Numbered from the stretch's first letter, positions 8,422-17,496 are shown. The stretch is 64,000 nucleotides of DNA from Sphingomonas sp. LR60 (GCF_036855935.1 NZ_JASPFK010000001.1:2296501-2360500), one strand, 5' to 3'. Numbers and translations: made by a program. The notes: generated from the letters alone by a model not told the origin.

Positions 8422-8943
8422 TCATGAACGCTCTATCCGGTACGTCACACTGTCGGCAAGTGCCGGGTCATCGGGGTATTTGGGGTGGAGGAAGTCCATG
8501 TCGGGCACATGTCGCATCCCGAGCCGGTCCATGACGCGCTGGCTGGCGACGTTGCGCCTGCCGGTGATGGCGTACACCGCACGCTCCGGCCGGTTCGCCC
8601 ATGCCCAGTCGAGCCAGCCCGCCGCCGCCTCCGGCGCGTAGCCCGCCCCCCACCAGTCGCGGCCGATCATCCAGCCGATCTCCAACAGCCCTTCGATCGG
8701 CGTTTCCGGCGCGCCGGGCTTCAGCCCGACGTGCCCGATCACCTGCCCGTCCTCGTGCCGTTCGACCACGCCGAAGCCGAGCGGTGCGTAGCCGGCGTGA
8801 CGCTCCAGCACCGCCAGGCACGCCGCCTCGTCCTTCGGGCCGCCCAGATCGGCGGTCACCAGCGGATCGCTCCACATTGCGAACAACGCCGCGTGATCTG
8901 CGGAGGTTGGCGTCCGCAGGGTCAGGCGGGCGGTCTGGATCAC
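8422..8943 (-). CDS. GNAT family N-acetyltransferase (RimJ/RimL-like)
   Basis: Predicted 173-residue acetyltransferase beginning at GTG 8943 (VIQTARLTLRTPTSADH). The GTG overlaps the hemB stop as GTGA, so it is probably translated by coupling after hemB. The acetyl-CoA-binding segment EIGWMIGRDWWGAGYAPEAA lies near residues 100-120, and the C-terminus carries RNVASQRVMDRLGM. It is paralogous to the gene at 7281 and to the remnant at 7956. Substrate unknown; a protein or small-molecule amine acceptor is possible. Confidence 0.85.
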   Translation of the reverse strand: MIQTARLTLRTPTSADHAALFAMWSDPLVTADLGGPKDEAACLAVLERHAGYAPLGFGVVERHEDGQVIGHVGLKPGAPETPIEGLLEIGWMIGRDWWGAGYAPEAAAGWLDWAWANRPERAVYAITGRRNVASQRVMDRLGMRHVPDMDFLHPKYPDDPALADSVTYRIERS

Positions 8944-9932
8944 GCGCCGAGCAGCCGTGCCGCCACGGGCGCGTGATAGGTGAGCACGCCCGAACAGCCC
9001 GCGCGCTTGAACGCCAGCAGCGTCTCCAGCACCATCGCGTCGCGATCCGCGGCACCCGCCGCCACCGCGGCCTCGATCATCGCGTATTCGCCCGACACCT
9101 GATAGGCGAACACCGGCACCGCGAACGCCTGTTTCACCTTCGCGACGATGTCGAGATACGGGAGGCCGGGCTTGACCATCACGCTGTCGGCGCCCTCGGC
9201 GAGATCGAGCCCGACCTCGCGCAGTGCCTCCTCGGCGTTGGCCGGATCCATCTGATAGGTGGTCTTGTCGCCTTTCAGCAGCCCGCGGCTGCCGACCGCG
9301 TCGCGGAACGGGCCATAGAAGGCCGAGGCATATTTGGCGGCATAGGCCATGATCTGGACATTGACGAAGCCGTCCTGCTCCAGCGCGGCGCGGATCAGCC
9401 CGACGCGGCCGTCCATCATGTCGCTGGGGGCGATCACGTCCGAGCCGTTGCGCGCCTGATTGAGCGCCTGTTGAACCAGCGCGTCGACGGTGCTGTCGTT
9501 GGTGACATAGCCGCGCGGGTCGACCAGCCCGTCGTGGCCATGCGTCGTGTAGGGATCGAGCGCGACGTCGGTAAGCAGGCCGATCTCGGGGACCGCATCC
9601 TTGATCGCGCGCAATGCCTGACACATCAGGTTGTCGGGGTTGATCGCCTCCGCGCCATCGTCGCTACGCCGGCCTGATTGCGTATTGGGGAAGAGCGCGA
9701 GGCACGGGATGCCGAGCGCGGCGGCTTCCTTCGCGCGCGCGACGATCCGGTCGACCGACCAGCGCGACACGCCGGGCAAGGCGGCGATCGGCTCCTCGAC
9801 GTCGCGTCCCTCGGTGATGAACAGCGGCCAGATCAGATCGGCGGGGGTGAGCACATTCTCGGCATGGAGCCGGCGGCTCCAGGCGGCGGCACGGGTGCGG
9901 CGCAAGCGCAACGCGGGATAGGCAGCGTGCAT
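8940..9932 (-). CDS. hemB: Delta-aminolevulinic acid dehydratase (porphobilinogen synthase)
   Basis: Condenses two 5-aminolevulinate molecules to porphobilinogen in tetrapyrrole synthesis. The 330-residue product has both Schiff-base lysines: K200 in MAYAAKYAS and K254 in VMVKPGLPYL. The metal-site segment reads DVALDPYTTHGHDG, without the three cysteines of Zn enzymes, so this is the Mg/K-type form common in alphaproteobacteria. The ATG at 9932 (MHAAYPALRLRRTR) fits the family; the frame extends slightly further. hemH, also in this pathway, lies 12 kb away. Confidence 0.96.
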   Translation of the reverse strand: MHAAYPALRLRRTRAAAWSRRLHAENVLTPADLIWPLFITEGRDVEEPIAALPGVSRWSVDRIVARAKEAAALGIPCLALFPNTQSGRRSDDGAEAINPDNLMCQALRAIKDAVPEIGLLTDVALDPYTTHGHDGLVDPRGYVTNDSTVDALVQQALNQARNGSDVIAPSDMMDGRVGLIRAALEQDGFVNVQIMAYAAKYASAFYGPFRDAVGSRGLLKGDKTTYQMDPANAEEALREVGLDLAEGADSVMVKPGLPYLDIVAKVKQAFAVPVFAYQVSGEYAMIEAAVAAGAADRDAMVLETLLAFKRAGCSGVLTYHAPVAARLLGA

Positions 9933-10009
9933 GGCCGCGCTTTCTCGCAATCCGCCATGCCATGCAAGCGTTACGGAGGCGAAACGCGCGCTGGTGCGTT
10001 GATCCGGTC

Positions 10010-10892
10010 ATGACAGAGATCCGCTCCGCCGCTTTGATCGTCAACGCCAAGTCGCGTCGTGGCCGCAAGCTGTTCAAGCGTGCGTGCCGGCGGCTGCGCG
10101 ACCTGCCGTTCGGGGTCACGCCCTATGCGGTCAAGGACCCCAAGCATCTCGACCGCACGGTGCGCAAGGCGCTGGAGAAGAAACCCGATCTGGTGATCCT
10201 CGGCGGCGGGGACGGGACGATCAGCGGGCTGGTCGACCTGCTGGTCGGGCATGACGTGATCCTGGGGGTGCTGCCGCTCGGCACTGCGAACAGCTTCGCA
10301 CGGTCGCTGGGACTGCCGCTCGATATCGATGGCGCGATCGACGTCCTGCGCGATGGCGTGGCGAAGCGGATCGACCTGGGCATGATCGACGACGATTATT
10401 TCGCCAATTGCGCGGCGATGGGGCTGAGCCCGCAGATCGCCGAAACGGTGCCGCACAATCTCAAGAAGGTGGCGGGGCGGATTGGCTATCTCGGCTGGGC
10501 GGGGTATCAGCTCACGCGATTCCAGCCCTTCACGCTCTATGTCGACGACGGGTCGGGCGAGAAGAAGCTGCGCGTGGTCGAGGTGCAGAATCTCAAACGG
10601 GCCGTATCATGGCGGGACGTGGCTGGTCGACGAGGCCGGGATCGCCTCGGGCGAGATCGTCGTGCAGGCGGTGCGCGGGCATTACAAGCGCCGGCTGGTG
10701 CGCAACTGGGCGTACAGCTTCCTCGGCCGCAGCGAGCGGCATCACGATACGGTCAGCTTTTCGGGCAAGTCGATCAAGGTGCGGACCGATCCGCCGCTGC
10801 CGATCTCGATCGACGGCGAGGTGCTGGCGCATACCCCGGTCACCGCGCATGTCGCGGCAGGGGTGATCGAGGTGATGGTGCCGAAGCCGTAG
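10010..10892 (+). pseudogene. Diacylglycerol kinase-family lipid kinase, frameshifted
   Basis: A lipid kinase of the DagK/YegS family broken by one extra base. The first frame (MTEIRSAALIVNAKSRRGRK) carries the ATP-binding GGGDGTISG and PLGTANSFARSLGLPL motifs. After VEVQ near 10588 the frame fails, but reading one base later resumes with ISNGPYHGGTWLVDEA and runs to EVMVPKP at 10892. Removing one A at 10589-10590 restores about 293 residues. The family phosphorylates diacylglycerol, sphingosine-like or related lipids, which matters in sphingolipid-making bacteria, but the substrate is not shown. This may be a real mutation or a consensus error. Confidence 0.85.
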
Positions 10893-10894
10893 CC

Positions 10895-10988
10895 CGTCAT
10901 TCCCGCGTCGGCGGGAATCCAGACGCGCAGGTCTTCGCAAGGGGCGAGACGTCAGAGTTTCTGGGTTGCCGCCTTCGCGGGGATGACG
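10895..10988. repeat. Palindromic intergenic repeat, family R3 copy 1
   Basis: Inverted repeat starting CGTCATTCCCGCGTCGGCGG and ending CGCGGGGATGACG, with an internal CAGACGCG. It fills essentially the whole spacer between the convergent stops of the lipid kinase and the M23 peptidase. Other copies are at 34155-34250 and 44047-44141. Confidence 0.88.
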
Positions 10989-10989
10989 G

Positions 10990-11823
10990 TTATGACGCCG
11001 GCATCGCCCCCGCGACCAGCAGCGGATCGATCCGCGCGCCGTTCCACGTCATCGCCCAATGCAGGTGCGGCCCGGTGGCGCGGCCGGTGCGGCCGACCAG
11101 CCCGATCGGTTGCCCCTGGCGCACGCGCTCACCGACGCGCACGTCGATGCGGGACAGGTGCAGGAACGCGCTGGTCACACCGTGCCCATGGTCGAGGATC
11201 AGCAACCGGCCTTCGAGCGTGAACGGCGGATCGGCGGCCAGTGTCACCACGCCGTCGGCGGGCGCGACCACCTCCGCACCTTCGGGCTTCGCGACGTCGA
11301 CGCCGCCGTGGTAGCTTCCGGGCTCCCCGGCGTAGATGCGCTGCGCGCCGAACAGCCCCGAGATACGCCCGCGCGCCGGCCAGACGAAGCGCTGCCGCCA
11401 GCCGTCCGCGTCGCTGCCGGTCGCGCGCGCGGCGACGATCTGCGCCAGTTCGCCGGAGCGTTTGGCGGCGAACTCCGCGCTGGGCACCGGGATCTTGCGC
11501 AGGGTCGGCAGTCGCTCGATCCGCCAGTCGCCGGGCGCGATCGACAGTGTGGCGGTCTGCGTCGTGCCGTCCGCCAAAGTCGCTGTCAGCAGCGCCTGCG
11601 GCTTGGCATCGCGGTCGAAGGCGATCACGAAGCGGCCGTCCGCGGCGACGGCGACCGGCGCGTCGTCGAGCGTGAGGCGCGTCGTACCGGCCGGCGCGGT
11701 GCCGAGCGCCAGCGCACCCTGCCGCAATCCGTCGCTAAGGCCGAAACGGGACGGCGAGATCGCCTGTTGCGGCGCGGCGGCGGCAACGGCGAGCAACGGC
11801 ACCAGAAACGCGATCCGGCGCAT
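10990..11823 (-). CDS. M23 family metallopeptidase (LytM domain)
   Basis: Predicted periplasmic peptidoglycan endopeptidase or amidase activator of 277 residues. A signal peptide (MRRIAFLVPLLAVAAAA) is followed by a beta-rich N-terminal region, a linker containing FVWPARGRISGLFG, and a C-terminal M23 domain. Zn ligands are visible in YHGGVDVA (HxxxD) and GPHLHW (HxH). All catalytic motifs are present, so it is probably an active hydrolase rather than a degenerate EnvC/NlpD-type activator. The ATG overlaps the stop of the DUF2093 gene by 1 nt (TGATG). Confidence 0.9.
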   Translation of the reverse strand: MRRIAFLVPLLAVAAAAPQQAISPSRFGLSDGLRQGALALGTAPAGTTRLTLDDAPVAVAADGRFVIAFDRDAKPQALLTATLADGTTQTATLSIAPGDWRIERLPTLRKIPVPSAEFAAKRSGELAQIVAARATGSDADGWRQRFVWPARGRISGLFGAQRIYAGEPGSYHGGVDVAKPEGAEVVAPADGVVTLAADPPFTLEGRLLILDHGHGVTSAFLHLSRIDVRVGERVRQGQPIGLVGRTGRATGPHLHWAMTWNGARIDPLLVAGAMPAS

Positions 11824-12023
11824 CACCGCGGCGCCAGCTCCTCCGTCGCGATCGCGCCACTCGCGAACGGCCGCTGCGTCGCGACGTCCCAATAGCGCAG
11901 GTCCTCCAGCGCGATCCGCGCGCCGCTGACCGCGCACAGCACGTGATCGCCCGCCGCCAGAATGCGGAAGCCGTTGGCCATATAGTGCAATTTGGCGGGA
12001 CGGTCGGTGTGGGACATCAGCAT
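11823..12023 (-). CDS. DUF2093 domain-containing protein
   Basis: Protein of 66 residues with the DUF2093 pattern: PAKLHYMANGFRILAAGDHV, then a CAVSGARIALEDLRYWDV core. It is a small alphaproteobacterial family of unknown function, usually found near xseA. It sits 12 nt downstream of xseA and overlaps the M23 gene start by 1 nt, making an xseA-DUF2093-M23 transcription unit likely. A second ATG two codons in (12017) is an equally plausible start. Confidence 0.85.
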   Translation of the reverse strand: MLMSHTDRPAKLHYMANGFRILAAGDHVLCAVSGARIALEDLRYWDVATQRPFASGAIATEELAPR

Positions 12024-12035
12024 CGGAACGGGCTC

Positions 12036-13439
12036 TCAGATCAGGCGGGGCTGCTCGGGTTTGTCAGGATAGGCGCGGCGTGGGCTGCGCTCAACCTTCA
12101 CCTCCGGTTTCGCGCTCCCGTCGACCTGCACCGCCACCGCCCCGTCGCGGAAGCGCAGGTTGAGCGCGCCCGCCGCGCGCGCGGCCTCGGCAGTGGTGAC
12201 CGTGCCGCCCGCCGCCGCCTCGACGCGGGCATAGCCGCGCTCCAAGATACGGTCGGGGTTGAGGCTGTCGATCAGCCGCCCGACGTCGGCCAGCCGCCGC
12301 CGCGCCGCCTCCAGCCGCCGCTCCAGCGTCGCGGGGCGGATCGCACCCGCGGCATGGGTCAGCTCGCCGCGCGCGCGTGCGACGCGTCGCTCCAACGCAC
12401 GATCGCCGCGCATCCCGAGATCGTCGAGCCGCTGCCGCTGCGGCCCGAGCAGCCGGTCGCGCGTCGGCATCACCCGCACCAGCGCCGCCAGTTGCTCTCG
12501 CCCACGATCGACATAGCGACGCGCGCAGCGCTGCGTACGATTGGCCATCGCGTCGAGCGACAGCCGCAGTTCGGCGAGCACCGGCACCGCGATTTCCGCC
12601 GCCGCTGTGGGGGTCGGGGCGCGCAGGTCGGCGGCATGGTCGCACAGCGTCGTGTCGGTCTCGTGCCCGACCGACGAGATGATCGGGATCGAGCAACCCG
12701 CGACCGCGCGTACCACTGGTTCCTCGTTGAACGCCCACAGATCCTCGATCGACCCGCCGCCGCGCGCGACGATCACCAGATCGGGGCGCGGGATCGGACC
12801 ATCCGCGGGCAGCGCGTCGAACCCGCGCACCGCCGCCGCCACCTCCTCGGCCGCCCCCGCGCCCTGCACCTTGACCGGCCAGACGATCACATGCGTCGGG
12901 CAACGATCCTCGAGGCGATGGAGGATGTCGCGGATCACAGCGCCGGTCGGCGAGGTGACGACGCCGATCACGCGCGGCATGAATGGCAGCGGCTTCTTTC
13001 GATCGGCGTCGAACAGCCCCTCGCCCGCCAGCTTGGCCTTGAGCTTTTCGAGCAGCGCCATCAGCGCGCCGGCGCCGGCCAGTTCCATCCGCTCGATGAT
13101 GATCTGGTATTTGGAGCGGCCCGGATAGGTGGTCAGCCGCCCGGTCGCGATCACCTCGACTCCGTCCTCGGGACGGAACGCCAGCCCGCCCGCGCTGCCT
13201 TTCCACATCACGCCGTCGATGACCGCGCTTTCGTCCTTCAGGCAGAGGTAGAGGTGCCCCGAGGTGGCGCGCTTGTAGCCCGAGATCTCGCCGCGCAGCC
13301 GGACGTGGCCGAACTCGCCCTCGACCATCCGCTTCAATCGACCCGACAGTTCGCCGACGCTCAACGCCATCGCATTGTCGCCGGGCGTCGGCTCGGCTAC
13401 CAGCCGCCCCGCCTGAGTATCGTAAAGGGGGTCGGCCAT
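12036..13439 (-). CDS. xseA: Exodeoxyribonuclease VII large subunit
   Basis: Catalytic subunit of exonuclease VII, which degrades single-stranded DNA bidirectionally. The product is about 467 residues. An N-terminal OB-fold ([19 protein letters not shown], then [13 protein letters not shown]) is followed by the catalytic domain with [30 protein letters not shown] and [20 protein letters not shown], and a long C-terminal coiled coil. The start [13 protein letters not shown] at 13439 lies opposite the purD start, the two sharing CATG. The small subunit xseB is not in the window. Confidence 0.96.
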   Translation of the reverse strand: MADPLYDTQAGRLVAEPTPGDNAMALSVGELSGRLKRMVEGEFGHVRLRGEISGYKRATSGHLYLCLKDESAVIDGVMWKGSAGGLAFRPEDGVEVIATGRLTTYPGRSKYQIIIERMELAGAGALMALLEKLKAKLAGEGLFDADRKKPLPFMPRVIGVVTSPTGAVIRDILHRLEDRCPTHVIVWPVKVQGAGAAEEVAAAVRGFDALPADGPIPRPDLVIVARGGGSIEDLWAFNEEPVVRAVAGCSIPIISSVGHETDTTLCDHAADLRAPTPTAAAEIAVPVLAELRLSLDAMANRTQRCARRYVDRGREQLAALVRVMPTRDRLLGPQRQRLDDLGMRGDRALERRVARARGELTHAAGAIRPATLERRLEAARRRLADVGRLIDSLNPDRILERGYARVEAAAGGTVTTAEAARAAGALNLRFRDGAVAVQVDGSAKPEVKVERSPRRAYPDKPEQPRLI

Positions 13440-14697
13440 GAACATCCTGCTGGTGGGTTCGGGGGGACGCGAACATGCGCTCGCCTGGAAATTGGCGCAG
13501 TCTCCGACGCTCGATACGCTCTTCGCCGCGCCGGGCAACCCTGGCATCGCCCAACATGCGACGATCGCCGATCTGGACGTGACAGATCACCGCGCGGTGG
13601 TGGATTTCGTGCGCCGCCATCGGGTTGGCTTGGTCGTGATCGGGCCGGAGGCGCCGCTGGTCGATGGGCTGGCCGACAATATCCGCTCGATCGGCATACC
13701 TGTGTTCGGCCCCGGGCGCGAGGCGGCGAAGTTGGAGGGGTCGAAGGGCTTCACCAAGGATCTGTGCGCGCGGATGGGCATCCCGACCGCGCGCTATTTC
13801 CGCGTCACCTCGAAGGACGGCGCGCTCGCCTGCCTCGACGATTTCGGCGACGCTTGCGTCATCAAGGCCGACGGGCTGGCGGCGGGCAAGGGTGTGGTGG
13901 TCGCCACCACGCGCGCCGAGGCCGAGGCGGCGATCGCCGACCTCTATGCACACGGCCCGGTCGAGGCAGTGATCGAGGAGATGCTCGAAGGACCGGAGGC
14001 GAGCCTGTTCGTGCTGTCGGATGGCACCACCACCGCCGCCTTCGGCTCGGCACAGGATCACAAGCGCGTCGGCGATGGCGACACCGGCCCCAATACCGGC
14101 GGGATGGGCGCGTATAGTCCGGCGGCGGTGCTGACGGCGGAGCTGGAAGAGCGCGCGCTCGGCGAAATCGTCCGCCCGACGATCGACTGTCTTGCCGCCT
14201 CGGGCACGCCCTATGTCGGCGTTCTCTATGCCGGGCTGATGCTGACGACCGACGGCCCCAAGCTGATCGAATATAACGTCCGCTTCGGCGATCCCGAATG
14301 TCAGGTCCTGATGATGCGCTACACCGGCGACCTCGCCGCGTTGCTGCTCGCGGTCGCGGAGGGGCGGCTGGCCGACGTGCCGGCGCCGGTCTTCTCCGAC
14401 GACGTCGCGCTGACGGTGGTGATGGCGGCGGAAAATTATCCCGGTACCCCGCGCACCGGCGGCGCGATCGCCGGGATCGACGCCGCGCAGGCGAACGGCG
14501 CGGTGGTATTCCAGGCGGGTACGGCATTGAAGGACGGGCAATTGGTGTCGGCGGGCGGGCGCGTGCTCGCGGTGACCGCCAGCGGTGCCGATGTACCTTC
14601 CGCACAGCGCGCGGCCTATGCGGCGGTCGAGAAAGTCGACTTCCCGACCGGCTTCTTCCGCCGCGACATCGGAGCCAAGGCGGTGATCGACGGTTGA
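13438..14697 (+). CDS. purD: Phosphoribosylamine--glycine ligase (GAR synthetase)
   Basis: Second step of de novo purine synthesis: ATP-dependent ligation of glycine to phosphoribosylamine. The 419-residue length is normal. Motifs include [18 protein letters not shown] at the N-terminus, [10 protein letters not shown], the ATP-grasp segments [14 protein letters not shown] and [20 protein letters not shown], and a C-terminal [12 protein letters not shown]. The start ATG is shared in palindrome CATG with the divergent xseA start, so each promoter must lie inside the other gene unless the messages are leaderless. Confidence 0.97.
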   Translation: MNILLVGSGGREHALAWKLAQSPTLDTLFAAPGNPGIAQHATIADLDVTDHRAVVDFVRRHRVGLVVIGPEAPLVDGLADNIRSIGIPVFGPGREAAKLEGSKGFTKDLCARMGIPTARYFRVTSKDGALACLDDFGDACVIKADGLAAGKGVVVATTRAEAEAAIADLYAHGPVEAVIEEMLEGPEASLFVLSDGTTTAAFGSAQDHKRVGDGDTGPNTGGMGAYSPAAVLTAELEERALGEIVRPTIDCLAASGTPYVGVLYAGLMLTTDGPKLIEYNVRFGDPECQVLMMRYTGDLAALLLAVAEGRLADVPAPVFSDDVALTVVMAAENYPGTPRTGGAIAGIDAAQANGAVVFQAGTALKDGQLVSAGGRVLAVTASGADVPSAQRAAYAAVEKVDFPTGFFRRDIGAKAVIDG

Positions 14698-14728
14698 GCG
14701 GGCAGCACTTTCGGCGCAGGACCGGCTC

Positions 14729-15409
14729 ATGAACTCAGGCAGCTTCGATCTCGACCCCATTTCCCAGAACGGCGTGCTGGTCACGATCGCGCTTGCGCTG
14801 GTCGCGATCCTCGCCGTGCTTACGATCATCGCGATGGTGTGGGGCGCGCGGCTCAAGCGCCAGCGCCGCGCCGCCGAAGCGGAGGAGCAGCGCCGGATCG
14901 AGGAGCTGAAGGCGGACGGCGTCGAGGCGACGAACACCGCCGAGGGTGGTCCGACGGTCGTCACGGCGACGCCACCTGCGCCATCGCCGCCGCCGCCGGT
15001 CGCCACCGCGACGGCTGCTCCCCCGGTCGCTTCACCTCCAGCTGAGCGCGTTGCGGACGATCATCAGGCGACGCTGCCCGACGAGCCGATCGCCGCGGCC
15101 GCACCGCTGGATGCGACACCGGCCAGCGTCGCCGCCGACGCACCGCTCGCCCCCGCCGAAGAAGGTGGCGCGCAGTCGGTGACGATCCTGAAGGGGCTCG
15201 GCCCGAAGATCGCGATGCGGCTTTCCGAACTGGGGGTCACGCGGCTCGATCAGCTTGCATGGCTCGACGATGCCGAGGCCGAACAACTCGACGCGCAGCT
15301 CGGCGTCTTCCAGGGGCGGATGGAGCGCGACCGCTGGCGCGAACAGGCGCGTTTGCTCGCGCAGGGCGATCGCGCCGGTTACGAAGCGCAGTTCGGCAAG
15401 CTGGGATGA
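14729..15409 (+). CDS. Membrane-anchored protein with C-terminal helix-hairpin-helix domain
   Basis: Protein of 226 residues. One N-terminal transmembrane helix (about residues 15-36) is followed by an Arg/Glu-rich juxtamembrane helix, a long low-complexity Pro/Ala/Thr linker (about 70-145), and a C-terminal HHH-like module: TILKGLGPKIAMRLSELGVT then LDQLAWLDDAEAEQL and GRMERDRWREQARLLA. The same GPKI...RDxWxxQA module occurs in alphaproteobacterial NADH-dehydrogenase-E extensions and L21-associated proteins. Its stop overlaps the Gre-like gene start (ATGA), implying a functional pair. Function unknown. Confidence 0.75.
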   Translation: MNSGSFDLDPISQNGVLVTIALALVAILAVLTIIAMVWGARLKRQRRAAEAEEQRRIEELKADGVEATNTAEGGPTVVTATPPAPSPPPPVATATAAPPVASPPAERVADDHQATLPDEPIAAAAPLDATPASVAADAPLAPAEEGGAQSVTILKGLGPKIAMRLSELGVTRLDQLAWLDDAEAEQLDAQLGVFQGRMERDRWREQARLLAQGDRAGYEAQFGKLG

Positions 15410-15870
15410 GCGTCGCCTTCCGTCGCGAGAGCGATGACGAACATCTCGAACCGAAATTCGAGCTGCCGATCCCGCCTGGTCCCAATCTGGTGACCCCACG
15501 TGGACGCGCGCTGATTGAGGCGCGGGTCGTCGAGCTGGAGGCGGCGCTGGCGGCGGCGCCCGATGCGGAGGCCGCAAAGCCGATCGCGCGCGATCTGCGC
15601 TATTGGAAGACGCGGCGTGCGACCGCGATCGACACTGCGCCGCGAAGCGACGGTGTGGTCGGGTTCGGGAGCCGGGTGCGGTTTGCGCTGGCGGGCAAGG
15701 AGCGCGCGGTGACGCTGGTCGGGGACGACGAGGCTGATCCGCCGGCGGGATTGCTGTCCTTCTCCGCGCCGCTGGCGCGCGCGCTGATGGGTGCGGAGGC
15801 AGGAGAACTGGTGGCGTTCAATGGGAGGGAGGATGCGATCGAGGTGTTGGAGGTCGGGGCGTCGGGGTAG
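15406..15870 (+). CDS. GreA/GreB-family transcription elongation factor-like protein
   Basis: Protein of 154 residues, close to GreA in length. An N-terminal extension (FELPIPPGPNLVTPRG) leads into a helical region (ALIEARVVELEAALAAAPDA, then KPIARDLRYWKTRRA) equivalent to the Gre coiled coil. A C-terminal domain follows with VVGFGSRVRFALAGKERAVT, LVGDDEADP and SFSAPLARALMGAEAGELV, characteristic of GreA_GreB. The acidic tip motif of GreA (NAEYHAA-type) is not recognisable, so RNA cleavage by RNA polymerase cannot be assumed. It is translationally coupled to the membrane HHH protein. Confidence 0.78.
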   Translation: MSVAFRRESDDEHLEPKFELPIPPGPNLVTPRGRALIEARVVELEAALAAAPDAEAAKPIARDLRYWKTRRATAIDTAPRSDGVVGFGSRVRFALAGKERAVTLVGDDEADPPAGLLSFSAPLARALMGAEAGELVAFNGREDAIEVLEVGASG

Positions 15871-15917
15871 CGGCGGCTGTTGCAAGCCCTCCGGCCGGAA
15901 CTAAATACCTGTCGCCT

Positions 15918-16024
15918 GCCTCCCCGGCGCACGCCGGGGTCCAGCTGCGTGACCTCCGTGACCACGCACATCGCTTCTTTACGACAGCCTTCCCAACTGG
16001 GCCCCGGCCTTCGCCGGGGTGACG
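15918..16024. repeat. Palindromic intergenic repeat, family R2 copy 2
   Basis: The left arm CCTCCCCGGCGCACGCCGGG continues to TCCAGCTG; the right arm CAACTGGGCCCCGG continues to CCGGGGTGACGG, nearly identical to the right arm at 8282-8312. It lies in a 330-bp gene-free spacer immediately followed by an R1 element, so two unrelated repeat families are stacked here. Confidence 0.85.
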
Positions 16025-16080
16025 GTTAGAGGGAAGGAAGAAACTTCGCCTACATGGTCGCCCAGCATGACGGAGGAGTT

Positions 16081-16157
16081 CGTCATTGCGAGCGTAGCGA
16101 AGCAATCCAGAGCGTCCTGATCCAGCCTTGGATTGCTTCGCTGCGCTCGCAATGACG
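16081..16157. repeat. Palindromic intergenic repeat, family R1 copy 2
   Basis: A 77-bp inverted repeat with arms CGTCATTGCGAGCGTAGCGA and GCTGCGCTCGCAATGACG, equal in length to the copy at 7879. It lies 44 nt downstream of the CBS-domain gene stop on the minus strand. Confidence 0.9.
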
Positions 16158-16200
16158 GCTGTCTAGCGACGTCGTGCCGGTCACGCTCGACGAACGACGC

Positions 16201-17496
16201 TCAAGCCTCGCTGACGAGCAACTTGTCGATCCGGCGGCCATCGAGATCGACCACCTCGAACCGCCAGCCCTGTTCCTCGAAGCTCTCGCCCTCCTCGGGC
16301 AGCTTGCGAAACGCGGCCAGTGCGAGGCCGGCGACGGTGGCGTAGTCGCGGTGCTCGGGCAGATCGATGCCGAGCCGTTCGGCAAGCGCATCGGCGGCCA
16401 TCGTGCCGGCGACCAGCAGTGAGCCATCGTCGCGAATCACGACGTTGGGGCTTTCCTCCGGGTCGATGTCCGACAGGAACTCGCCCGCAATCGCCGCGAG
16501 CAGGTTCGCGGGGGTGACGATCCCCTCGAAATGCCCGTATTCGTCGTGGATCAACGCCATCGGCACCTCGGCACGGCGCAATGCGTCGAGCGCGTCCATC
16601 GCGTCGATCTGGTCGATCACCACCGGCGCCTTGCGGACCAGCTTTTCCAGATCGAGCGTCTCGTCGCGGAACAGCGCCGCGGCGACGTCGCGCGCCTGCA
16701 CCACGCCGACCACCGAGTCGATCGATCCGCGCGCCACCGGCAAGCGGCTGTGCGGCGTTTCGCGCAGCTTCACGCGAATCGCGGCATCGTCGAGCGAGAT
16801 GTCGAGCCAGTCGACCTCGGTGCGCGGGGTCATCACCTCACGCACGGGCCGATCCGCGAGGCGCACCACGCCAGAGATGATCGAGCGCTCATGCTCCTCG
16901 ATCACGCCGGACTTGCTTGCCTCGGCGACGATCAGGTGCAGTTCCTCGGCGGTGACCTGCTCCTCATTCTCGCGGTTGAGCCCGAAGAGGCGAAACAGCA
17001 GCGCGCTGCTCGCGTCGAGCACCCAGACGATCGGCTTCGTCAGCCGTGCGAGCCACCACATCGGCTGGGCGACCAGCGCGGCTACCGCTTCGGGCTTGCG
17101 GAGCGCGAATTGCTTGGGAACGAGTTCGCCGACGATCAGCGAGGCATAAGTGGTGAGCGCGATCACCAGCGCGAAGCCGGCGCTGAGCGCGGTTTCGTGC
17201 CCCATCCCGAGCGCCTCGAAGCGTGCGGCGACCGGCGTGCCGAGGCTCGCGCCCGAATAAGCGCCGGTGCCGATACCGATCAGCGTGATGCCGATCTGCA
17301 CCGTCGACAGGAACTTGCCGGGATCCGCCGCCAGCTCGATCGCGATGGCGGCACCGCGTCGTCCGCTGCGTGCCATCGCCTCCAGGCGCGCACGGCGCGC
17401 CGAAACGATCGCCAGTTCGCTCATGGCGAACACGCCATTGAGCGCAACGAGCGCGAGGATGATGAAGACGTCGACCCAGGGGAACGGCGGTAGCAT
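16201..17496 (-). CDS. Hemolysin/CorC-type CNNM-CBS domain protein
   Basis: Inner-membrane protein of 431 residues with a DUF21/CNNM transmembrane domain (residues 1 to about 190, starting VDVFIILALVALNGVFAMSE). Two CBS domains follow (about 205-325, with EVMTPRTEVDWLDI and ALIHDEYGHFEGIVT), then a CorC_HlyC domain to the C-terminus (DGSLLVAGTMAADAL). Relatives bind ATP in the CBS pair and are implicated in Mg2+ or Co2+ export. No toxin activity is implied by the historic hemolysin name. The start MLPPFPWVD at 17496 fits the family. Confidence 0.9.
   Translation of the reverse strand: MLPPFPWVDVFIILALVALNGVFAMSELAIVSARRARLEAMARSGRRGAAIAIELAADPGKFLSTVQIGITLIGIGTGAYSGASLGTPVAARFEALGMGHETALSAGFALVIALTTYASLIVGELVPKQFALRKPEAVAALVAQPMWWLARLTKPIVWVLDASSALLFRLFGLNRENEEQVTAEELHLIVAEASKSGVIEEHERSIISGVVRLADRPVREVMTPRTEVDWLDISLDDAAIRVKLRETPHSRLPVARGSIDSVVGVVQARDVAAALFRDETLDLEKLVRKAPVVIDQIDAMDALDALRRAEVPMALIHDEYGHFEGIVTPANLLAAIAGEFLSDIDPEESPNVVIRDDGSLLVAGTMAADALAERLGIDLPEHRDYATVAGLALAAFRKLPEEGESFEEQGWRFEVVDLDGRRIDKLLVSEA

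Noticed and set aside
12091..15006. Very long minus-strand frame across purD and xseA
   Set aside because: Composition is Arg/Ala/Gly-rich without motifs, and it runs across real genes in other frames, including antisense to purD.
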